The notes under the pieces: model-generated
What the model was told of the DNA's origin: nothing
The model's database searches: none
Seen by the model: the letters and a program-made list of their open reading frames with translations, nothing else
Source of the DNA: Actinomadura xylanilytica
Lineage (GTDB): Bacteria; Actinomycetota; Actinomycetes; Streptosporangiales; Streptosporangiaceae
Length of the DNA: 64,000 nucleotides
Reading direction: 5' to 3'
Assembly (NCBI RefSeq): GCF_030283145.1
Contig: NZ_JASNWE010000003.1
Span: forward strand, 868,001-932,000
Made by a program: the position numbers and the translations under genes
Part shown: piece after piece, positions 24,084 to 31,003 of the stretch
Numbering within the stretch: position 1 is the stretch's first letter
Layout of the letters: every line of letters begins with the position of its first letter

Positions 24084-25463
24084 ATGCCGGAACACTGCCG
24101 CCACGAACGCGGCCACATCACCGACTCGCGGTTCTACGGCGATCGCTACGCCACCGCCGCGAGCAGACACATCTTCTGCGACATCTGCCGCAAACAGCGC
24201 TGGCTGGACATCGAGGCGGCGCTGGCCCTGACCCAGGGTGAGCTGGGCGTGATCCCGGCCGAGGTCGCCGAGCAGATCGCCGCAGTGGCCGACCTCGACC
24301 ACGTCGACCTCGACCAGGTGCAGGCGGAGACCGAGCGCTCGGGGCACTCGCTGATCGGGCTGCTTCGCGCGCTGGAAACGGCGTGCGGACCGACCGCCGG
24401 ACAGTTCATCCACTTCGGCGCGACCACCCAGGACATCCAGGACACCGGTCAGTCCCTGGAGGCCAGGGACGTGCTCGACACGCTCTCGCCGGCGCTGGAC
24501 GACATCATCCGCAGCCTGACCGAAACCGCGGGCCGGCACTCCAGGACGATCGGGCTGGGCCGCACCCACGCGCAGCCGGCGCTGCCGATGGCGTTCGGCC
24601 TCAAGGTGGCCAGCTGGCTCGACGAGTTGCTCCGGCACCGGGAACGGGTGACCCGTCTGCGCGCCCATACCCCGACCGCCCAACTGTTCGGCGGGGCCGG
24701 GACGATGGCCAGCTTCGACGGTCGAGGCCGGGCCACCCTGGAACGGTTCGCCGAGCGGCTGGGGCTGGTCGTCCCCGACCTCGGATGGCACGTCGCCCGG
24801 GACCGGGTCACCGAGTTCGTCAGCACGTTAGCGATGATCACCGGCACGTTGGCCCGGATGGCCGACGAGATCCGCACGCTGTCCCGGCCCGAGTTCGGCG
24901 AGGTCGAAGAGGCGTGGCGGACCGGCAAGGTCGGCAGCAGCACGATGCCGCACAAGCGCAATCCCGAGCGCTGCGAACAGATCGTGGCGCTGTCCCGGCT
25001 GGCCGCCGCGCAGGCCGGGCTGGCGCTGACCGCGATGGTAGGCGACCACGAGCGCGACGCGCGGTCGCTGCGCCTGGAGTGGGCCTGCGTGCCGGACGTG
25101 TCCCATTACTGTCTGGCCGCGGCCGAGATCGCGACCGAGGTCGTCACCGGGCTGATCGTGCACCCCGACCGGCTGGCCGTCAACGTGGAGACGGTCACCG
25201 GCCAGGTGATGTCCGAGCGGGTCATGTTCGCCCTCGGCGAGCACATCGGAAAGCAGCAGGCCCACGAGTACGTCTACCAGCTCATGCAGGAGGCGCACAG
25301 CCGCGACCTCCCGGTCCGCAAGCTGGCCGCCTCGGATCCGATGATCACCGACCGGTTCACCGACGCCGAACAGGAGCGCCTGTTCGAGCCGGCCAGCTAC
25401 CTCGGCGAATCACCAGAGCTGACGATGCGGGTCGTGGAACGCGCCCGTGCCACCGTCTCGTGA
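24084..25463 (+). CDS. Aspartase/fumarase superfamily lyase (adenylosuccinate lyase-like)
   Basis: A 459-residue lyase with all three superfamily regions: HFGATTQDIQDTG near residue 112, GRTHAQPALPMAFG near 155, and the flexible catalytic loop GSSTMPHKRNP near 283-293, whose serine is the expected base. Closest in motif to adenylosuccinate lyase and carboxymuconate cycloisomerase. The purine gene purB is normally elsewhere with other purine genes, so a pathway role such as adding or removing an amine from a fumarate-type acid is more likely. Start ATG 24084 after GGAGG; the stop overlaps the next gene (GTGA). Confidence 0.87.
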   Translation: MPEHCRHERGHITDSRFYGDRYATAASRHIFCDICRKQRWLDIEAALALTQGELGVIPAEVAEQIAAVADLDHVDLDQVQAETERSGHSLIGLLRALETACGPTAGQFIHFGATTQDIQDTGQSLEARDVLDTLSPALDDIIRSLTETAGRHSRTIGLGRTHAQPALPMAFGLKVASWLDELLRHRERVTRLRAHTPTAQLFGGAGTMASFDGRGRATLERFAERLGLVVPDLGWHVARDRVTEFVSTLAMITGTLARMADEIRTLSRPEFGEVEEAWRTGKVGSSTMPHKRNPERCEQIVALSRLAAAQAGLALTAMVGDHERDARSLRLEWACVPDVSHYCLAAAEIATEVVTGLIVHPDRLAVNVETVTGQVMSERVMFALGEHIGKQQAHEYVYQLMQEAHSRDLPVRKLAASDPMITDRFTDAEQERLFEPASYLGESPELTMRVVERARATVS

Positions 25464-26218
25464 CGGGCGCCGAATCGGCGGGCGGGGCGCCGGGCGTGGC
25501 CGTGGTGTCCGGCGCGGCGACCGGGATCGGACGGGCCATCACCGCCCGGCTCGCCGCGAGCCGGGCCGGCGAGGTGATCGCGGTGGGGCGCAGGTCCGAC
25601 CGGCTCGCCGGCCTCGCCGACCGGCTGGGTCCGCGCGTCGTCGTGGTCGCGGCCGACCTGAGCGAGCCGGACGGGGCGCGGCGCGTGCTGGCCGCGGTGG
25701 CCGGACGGCCGGTGGACATCCTGGTGAACAACGCCGGAGGCAACGCCGATCCCCACCGGGTGCAGGAACTGGACGCGCTGGCCGAGGCCTGGCGGGCCAA
25801 CCTGCACGCCAACGTGCTCCCTGCCGTCCTGCTCACCCATGCCCTGCTTCCCCTGCTGGCCCGGCCCGGTGGCCGGATCGTCACGGTCGGGTCGGTGGCG
25901 GCGGTACGTGGTCCGGCCACCTACGGCGGGGCCAAGGCCGCGCTGCACCCGTGGTCGGCGGAGCTCGCCGCCCAGTTGGCCGGCGACCAGATCACCGTCA
26001 ACGTCGTGGCCCCGGGATATGTCACCGACACCGAGTTCTACGGCGACCGGATGTCCTCGGACCTGCACGCGGACAGGTCGAGACGGTCGCCGATGAACCG
26101 GGGGGCCACCCCTGAGGAGGTCGCCGCCACGGTCTGCCATCTCGCCGGCCCGGAGGCCGGATTCATCACCGGTCAGGTCGTTCACATCAACGGGGGGGCA
26201 CTGCTGGCGGGACGCTGA
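25460..26218 (+). CDS. Short-chain dehydrogenase/reductase (SDR)
   Basis: A 252-residue classical SDR. The cofactor motif is SGAATGIGRA (TGxxxGIG) near residue 17, with NNAGG near 91. The catalytic serine is in VGSVAAV, but the usual YxxxK is found as YGGAKAALHPW, so tyrosine and lysine are preserved. It ends with the typical HINGGALLAGR. The arginine-containing RRSDR after the second strand suggests NADPH. It would reduce a carbonyl late in the pathway. The GTG start overlaps the lyase stop; no further gene follows on this transcript. Confidence 0.88.
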   Translation: MTGAESAGGAPGVAVVSGAATGIGRAITARLAASRAGEVIAVGRRSDRLAGLADRLGPRVVVVAADLSEPDGARRVLAAVAGRPVDILVNNAGGNADPHRVQELDALAEAWRANLHANVLPAVLLTHALLPLLARPGGRIVTVGSVAAVRGPATYGGAKAALHPWSAELAAQLAGDQITVNVVAPGYVTDTEFYGDRMSSDLHADRSRRSPMNRGATPEEVAATVCHLAGPEAGFITGQVVHINGGALLAGR

Positions 26219-26349
26219 CGGCGGATCGCACACACCGGAGGAACCGTTCGATAGCCGCTCCTGCATCTCACCGCCCGCGCGCACCGATTCCGCCGCCACA
26301 CATCGGCACTGGGCGCAGTTCGGCCCGGTCTCCCACCACGCGGGCCGCC

Positions 26350-26388
26350 GCCCGGCGCGGGACGGCGCCGCGGCGGGGCCCGCCGGGC
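26350..26388 (+). terminator. Possible terminator after the biosynthetic cluster
   Basis: Inverted repeat GCCCGGCG (26350-26357) and CGCCGGGC (26381-26388) with a 23-base GC-rich loop region and no T-run. It lies between the SDR gene and the next transcript. Weak as an intrinsic terminator. Confidence 0.35.
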
Positions 26389-26428
26389 GAGACTCTCGCG
26401 GACCCGCCGGGATCGTAAGCTGGGCGCC

Positions 26429-26989
26429 ATGCCCGACGGCCGACCCCTGTGCCACTGCGTCATCTGCCATGACCACGGTGACCGCGATCGGCTCGACAAC
26501 TTCCAGCTCCGCACGATCGTGCACATCACCCAGTACGGGTGGAGCGTCGTGCTCGTCCACCCCGACGGAGAAGGCCCCGGCTGGGCGTACACCATCGGCC
26601 TGTGGCACAGCCACCGCTCGTCCGAGCTGGCGATGTTCGGCAGCGACGTCTACGAGATGGAGGAGATCCTCAACGCCCTCGGCCGGCAGACCGCCGAGGG
26701 CGCTCCCCCGGAGGACGGCGAGCGCCGCGAGGAGGCCGCGCGCGGCGGCGCGGCGGCGTTCCGCCCCGTCGCCCCCCGCTGGTACGAGGCGCTGTTCGGC
26801 GGCGCCGTGGCGTTCTACCGCCGCCCCCCGCTGCCGTTCCTCCAGGTCGTCTGGCCCAACCCCGACGGGCTGTTCCCATGGCAGCCGGGCACCGACCTCC
26901 CGTTCCGCCACTCGCAGCCGTGGCTGTGGCTCGACCCGCGCCAGCATCCCCAGGGCGCGTGGACCCGGCACCTCGGAGGCACCCCGTAA
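26429..26989 (+). CDS. DUF4262-domain protein
   Basis: A 186-residue protein of the DUF4262 family, recognised from the pattern HITQYGWSVVLVHPDGEGPG, WAYTIGLWHSH and the SSELAMFG stretch that follows. The N-terminus has CHCVICHDHGDRD, a possible metal knuckle not needed by the family. Function unknown. The gene is followed at ten bases by the acetyltransferase gene on the same strand and they are probably co-transcribed. Confidence 0.85.
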   Translation: MPDGRPLCHCVICHDHGDRDRLDNFQLRTIVHITQYGWSVVLVHPDGEGPGWAYTIGLWHSHRSSELAMFGSDVYEMEEILNALGRQTAEGAPPEDGERREEAARGGAAAFRPVAPRWYEALFGGAVAFYRRPPLPFLQVVWPNPDGLFPWQPGTDLPFRHSQPWLWLDPRQHPQGAWTRHLGGTP

Positions 26990-26999
26990 GGTCTGCGGG

Positions 27000-27557
27000 A
27001 TGTTCGGACCGATCGCCGAGACCCTCCAGACGCCGCGCCTCCGGCTGGAACCGCTGGCCGTCCACCATGCCGCCGAGATGGCCGAGGTGCTGGACGACCC
27101 GCGCCTGCACGCCTTCATCGGCGGCGAGCCGCTGTCGCCCGCCGACCTGCGCGCCCGGTACGAGCGGCTGGTGGCGGGCCCCGAGCCGTTCCACCAGGAG
27201 GTCTGGCTGAACTGGATCGTCCGCCGCCGCCGCGACCGCCGGGCCGTCGGCACCGTCCAGGCCACCGTCGCCCCCGGCCCGTCCGGCCCGGTGGCCTCGG
27301 TCGCCTGGGTCGTCGGGATGCCCTACCAGGGCTTCGGGTTCGCCACCGAGGCGGGCCGCGCCCTGCTCGCCTGGCTCGCCGCCCAGGGCGTCACCGCGTT
27401 CACCGCCGACATCCACCCCGGCAACCTCGCTTCGGCCGCCGTGGCCCGCCGCCTCGGCCTGCGCCCCACCGCCGACCTCCGCCACGACGAGGTCGTCTGG
27501 AGGAAGGACGGGCAGGGCGGGCAGGACGGGCGGGTGGCGGGTCTCAGGGGCGGCTGA
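27000..27557 (+). CDS. GNAT-family N-acetyltransferase
   Basis: A 185-residue GNAT protein of the RimJ-like kind: TPRLRLEPLAVHHAAEM at the N-terminus, the acetyl-CoA-binding loop written here as MPYQGFGFATEAGRALL, and the terminal HPGNLASAAVARRLGL. Acceptor unknown. Start ATG 27000. Its last 14 bases overlap the end of the convergent membrane-protein gene. Confidence 0.88.
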   Translation: MFGPIAETLQTPRLRLEPLAVHHAAEMAEVLDDPRLHAFIGGEPLSPADLRARYERLVAGPEPFHQEVWLNWIVRRRRDRRAVGTVQATVAPGPSGPVASVAWVVGMPYQGFGFATEAGRALLAWLAAQGVTAFTADIHPGNLASAAVARRLGLRPTADLRHDEVVWRKDGQGGQDGRVAGLRGG

Positions 27558-27945
27558 CCTCGATCGCGGTCAGGAACACCAGGACCACGGTGGCGACCGC
27601 GACCAGGCCGTGGACGGCGACGGCCGCGGCCGGGAAGGCTTGCTCGGCCCCGCGCGCGTGGCGTCCGCCGCGTCCGACCAGCCAGCGGGTGAACAGCAGG
27701 AACCCCTGGAAGACGACCACGAGCAGCGCCGCGAACGCGGTCCAGGCGAACCCCGCCCGGCCGGTGGCCAGGTAGGCGATCCAGACGGCCAGTCCCACCA
27801 CGGCGGCGAGCGGATGCCCGACCACCAGCAGCAGCGGGAACCTGGTGACCTTGGTCGACGGCCCCCCGTTCAGCATCCAGATCATCAGCAGGTACACCCC
27901 CGCCATCGCGGCGAGTACCCATGCGACGAGTGCGGCGAACTCCAC
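27544..27945 (-). CDS. Small integral membrane protein
   Basis: A 133-residue protein with four predicted membrane segments (starting FAALVAWVLAAMAGVYLLMI, then segments around 40-60, 68-90 and 107-128). I place the start at GTG 27945, which follows GGGAGCGGG; upstream codons up to 28011 encode an unlikely hydrophilic leader. It ends by overlapping the acetyltransferase gene tail-to-tail. No function is assignable. Confidence 0.7.
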   Translation of the reverse strand: MEFAALVAWVLAAMAGVYLLMIWMLNGGPSTKVTRFPLLLVVGHPLAAVVGLAVWIAYLATGRAGFAWTAFAALLVVVFQGFLLFTRWLVGRGGRHARGAEQAFPAAAVAVHGLVAVATVVLVFLTAIEVSRP

Positions 27946-28112
27946 CCCGCTCCCTTCGGTGCGGTTCTTCCCCGGTTCTTTCCCGGTTCTTTCCCCGGGG
28001 GCCATTGTCACCCGGAACGGGCCGGCGCCATGCCGGATTCGTACAGAATGCGATACGGACAGTGATCCGCCTCCCCCGATCGGGCGGAACGGTGCACTAG
28101 CTTGTGCTGTCT

Positions 28113-28853
28113 ATGCAGCCTGTGGATCTCATCCGGCGCCTCGCGCCGTCCGCGGACCCGGTGGACCTGGCCGAGGACTACGCCTACCCCGAGCAAGGGC
28201 GCTGGCTCCGCGCCAACATGGTGTCCAGCCTGGACGGCGCGGCCACCCGCGACGACCGCAGCGGCGGCCTCGGCGGCGCCGCCGACCGGCTGGTGTTCTC
28301 GACGCTGCGCGGGCTCGCCGACGCCATCGTGGTCGGTGCCGGGACGGTCCGCGCCGAGGAGTACGGCCCCGTCCGGCCCGGCGAGGGGTGGGACCGGCTC
28401 CGCGCGGGCCGGCCGGCCGTCCCGCCGCTGGCGATCGTGTCGCGCGGCCTCGCTCTCGACTTCGACGCGCCGGTGTTCACCGAGACCGGGGCCCGGACCA
28501 TCGTGCTCACCACCGAATCGGCCGCCCCGGCGCGGCTGCGCGCCGCGCGCGAGCGGGCCGACGTGATCGTCGCGGGCCGCGACCGGCTCGACTTCGGCGC
28601 CGCCGCCGACGCGCTGGCCGAGCGCGGCCACACCCGGCTGCTGTGCGAGGGAGGTCCGGGGGTGCTGGCCCAGGTGGCGGCGGCCGGGCTGCTCGACGAG
28701 CTGTGCCTGACGCTCAGCCCGCTGCTGGTGGCGGGCGCGGGGCCGCGCGTCCTGCACGGCCCGGCGATGGCCGTCGCGGCCGAGCTGCGCCTGGCCCACG
28801 TGCTGGAGAGCGAGAGCTTCCTGCTGCTGCGCTACGCGCGCGGCAGCAGGTAG
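28113..28853 (+). CDS. RibD C-terminal-domain (pyrimidine reductase) family protein
   Basis: A 246-residue dihydrofolate-reductase-fold protein of the RibD-C family: NMVSSLDGAATRDDRSGGLGG near residue 36, VVGAGTVRAEEYGP near 77, and LLCEGGPGVLAQV near 175. Members reduce a pyrimidine in riboflavin synthesis or act on related substrates with NADPH; the deaminase half of RibD is absent. The ATG 28113 is used, a TTG three codons before is possible. It converges on, and overlaps by 22 bases, a paralogous gene on the other strand. Confidence 0.85.
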   Translation: MQPVDLIRRLAPSADPVDLAEDYAYPEQGRWLRANMVSSLDGAATRDDRSGGLGGAADRLVFSTLRGLADAIVVGAGTVRAEEYGPVRPGEGWDRLRAGRPAVPPLAIVSRGLALDFDAPVFTETGARTIVLTTESAAPARLRAARERADVIVAGRDRLDFGAAADALAERGHTRLLCEGGPGVLAQVAAAGLLDELCLTLSPLLVAGAGPRVLHGPAMAVAAELRLAHVLESESFLLLRYARGSR

Positions 28854-29548
28854 CGGACGAACAGCACGCCCTCGTCCTCGTAGAGCGCGGCGAGCCGTAC
28901 CGGGACCTCGGCGCCGAGCCCGCCGAGCGCGCGCGTGTGGCCGGGCCCGCCGCCGAGGAGGGCCGGCGCGACGTTGAGGCACAGCTCGTCGGCCAGTCCC
29001 GCGCCGATCAGCGCGGCGGCCAGCGTGGGCCCGCCCTCGCAGAGCAGGTGCCGGTGGCCGAGGTCCTCGCGCAGCGTCCGGACGGCGGCGCGCAGATCGA
29101 CGTCGTCGTCCCCCGCGACGATCACCCGCGCGGGCGGGAGCGGCGGGGCCGCGGCGGACGCGAGCGCGGCCTTCGAGGTGACCACGAGGGTCGGCGTCTC
29201 GGCGGCGGTGAACAGCGGCAGCGTCCAGTCCAGGTCGAGCGACCGGCTCACCACGACGATCGGGGCGGGCGGGCCGCCGCGGCGCTCGCGCAGGTCGGGA
29301 CGGAGCCGGGCCGGGCCGAGGCGGCCGGTGCGGGCGGTCGCGGCGCCGACCAGGATCGCGCCGGTCAGGGCGCGCAGCGTCCGGAACACGCGGAAGTCGG
29401 CGGCGCCGCCCAGGCCGTCCGTCCAGCCCTCGGCGTCGGTGACCGACCCGTCGGCGCTCATCACCATGCCGACGCGGAGTGCGGGGGCGTCGGCGTACGC
29501 GTCCCAGGGGTCGACGCCGGAGGCGGGTTCGGGCAGCAGGCGGCGCAT
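28832..29548 (-). CDS. Second RibD C-terminal-domain family protein
   Basis: A 238-residue paralogue of the preceding gene on the opposite strand: VGMVMSADGSVTDAEGWTDG near residue 26, LVGAATARTGRLGP near 67, and LLCEGGPTLAAAL near 168. The two share motif order but are clearly diverged, so they are not a recent copy. Reductase activity with NADPH is expected. The last 22 bases are shared with the convergent gene. Confidence 0.85.
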   Translation of the reverse strand: MRRLLPEPASGVDPWDAYADAPALRVGMVMSADGSVTDAEGWTDGLGGAADFRVFRTLRALTGAILVGAATARTGRLGPARLRPDLRERRGGPPAPIVVVSRSLDLDWTLPLFTAAETPTLVVTSKAALASAAAPPLPPARVIVAGDDDVDLRAAVRTLREDLGHRHLLCEGGPTLAAALIGAGLADELCLNVAPALLGGGPGHTRALGGLGAEVPVRLAALYEDEGVLFVRYLLPRA

Positions 29549-29686
29549 GCCCGCAGGCTAGCGGAGGCGCCGGCCGGGGGGTTCGCCATGGTCCCCGTGC
29601 GCCGGGCGGTATCGGCGGGCCCGTCCCGACGCGCCCTCCCGGTCCCGGAGCGATCTTTTGTCAGTGGCAGGGCGCAAAATGGGGGG

Positions 29687-30778
29687 ATGGATCTGCCGAT
29701 CAGTCCGCCGCTGTCGCCGATGCTGGCCAAGGCGGTCAAGACCATGCCCGAGGGCGACCTGCTGTACGAACCCAAGTGGGACGGGTTCCGCTGCATCATC
29801 TTCCGCGACGGCGACGAGGTCGAACTCTCCAGCCGCGGCGAGAAACCGCTCACCCGCTACTTTCCCGAGCTGGTCGAGGCGGTGCGGCGCGAGCTGCCCG
29901 AGCGCTGCGTCGTCGACGGCGAGATCGTGCTGAGCAGGGGCACCCATCTCGACTTCGACGCTCTCCAGCAGCGCATCCACCCGGCCGCGTCGCGGGTCAA
30001 GCTCCTGTCGGAGGAGACGCCCGCGTCGTTCGTCGCGTTCGACCTGCTGGCGCTCGGCGACGAGTCGCTGCTGGAGGTGCCGCTCGGCGAGCGGCGGCGC
30101 CGACTGGTCGAGGCGCTCTCGGACGCGGGCGACCCGTTCCACGTCACCCCGGCCTCCGACTCCCACGAGGTGGCGCTGCGCTGGTTCGACGAGTTCGAGG
30201 GCGCCGGGCTCGACGGCGTGATCGCCAAGCCGCGCGACCTGCCCTACCAGCCCGACAAGCGGGTGCTGTTCAAGGTCAAGCACGAGCGCACCGCCGACTG
30301 CGTGGTGGCCGGGTTCCGCTGGCACAAGTCGGGGCCGATCGTCGGTTCGCTGCTGCTCGGCCTCTACGACTCCGAGGGGCATCTCCAGCACGTCGGCGTC
30401 GTCGGGGCGTTCCCGATGAAGCGCCGCGCCGAGCTGGTCGACGAGCTCCAGCCCTACCGGATGGAGACCTTCGACGGGCATCCGTGGGAGGGGTGGGCGC
30501 AGCAGACCGAGGCGACCACCGACCGGCTGCCGGGCGCCGTCTCCCGCTGGACGGGCAAGAAGGACCTGTCATGGGTGGCGGTGCGTCCCGAGCTGGTCGT
30601 CGAGGTGGCCTACGAGGCGATGCAGGGCGACCGGTTCCGGCACATGGCCCGGTTCCGCCGCTGGCGGGCCGACCGCACGCCCGAGTCGTGCACCTACGAG
30701 CAGCTTGAGGTGCCGGTCGCCTACGACCTCGACGACATCTTCAACGGGGAGGCCCAGAGCCCCCGCGCCGACCGCTGA
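29687..30778 (+). CDS. ligC: ATP-dependent DNA ligase (LigC type)
   Basis: A 363-residue ligase. The adenylated lysine is in motif I, YEPKWDGFR (residues 27-35); motif III is FVAFDLLAL, motif IV EGAGLDGVIAK and motif V VLFKVKH, followed by an OB-fold domain. The length fits LigC, the stand-alone ligase of mycobacteria and relatives, with no polymerase or nuclease domain. It acts in repair, probably backing up NHEJ or excision repair. Start ATG 29687 right after a G-rich run that includes a ribosome-binding site. A terminator-like hairpin follows. Confidence 0.9.
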   Translation: MDLPISPPLSPMLAKAVKTMPEGDLLYEPKWDGFRCIIFRDGDEVELSSRGEKPLTRYFPELVEAVRRELPERCVVDGEIVLSRGTHLDFDALQQRIHPAASRVKLLSEETPASFVAFDLLALGDESLLEVPLGERRRRLVEALSDAGDPFHVTPASDSHEVALRWFDEFEGAGLDGVIAKPRDLPYQPDKRVLFKVKHERTADCVVAGFRWHKSGPIVGSLLLGLYDSEGHLQHVGVVGAFPMKRRAELVDELQPYRMETFDGHPWEGWAQQTEATTDRLPGAVSRWTGKKDLSWVAVRPELVVEVAYEAMQGDRFRHMARFRRWRADRTPESCTYEQLEVPVAYDLDDIFNGEAQSPRADR

Positions 30779-30804
30779 CCACGCGGTACGGGTGAGCACC
30801 TGAC

Positions 30805-30848
30805 CCCGGCCCCGGCTCCGCCCCTCAACGGGCCGGGCCGGGGCCGGG
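30805..30848 (+). terminator. Terminator-like hairpin after ligC
   Basis: Perfect inverted repeat with 12-base arms (CCCGGCCCCGGC at 30805-30816 and its complement at 30837-30848) and a 20-base loop. No T-run follows. Confidence 0.6.
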
Positions 30849-31003
30849 CGCGTCATCAGGGTGCGTGGTCAGGGGCGGGTGCCACGAAGGCGACCGGCTT
30901 TCCGGCCACGATGGCCGGTTCGGCCGAGAACGAGTGGTACGCTAGCGACTTACGAATTGCGCAGACAAGTATCCCACCCTCTGAATAGGAGGCTATAGGA
31001 CGC

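Noticed and set aside
26469..27557. Long open frame overlapping the DUF4262 and acetyltransferase genes
   Set aside because: Only its 3' part, from 27000, is family-like; the rest is a shadow of the DUF4262 gene.
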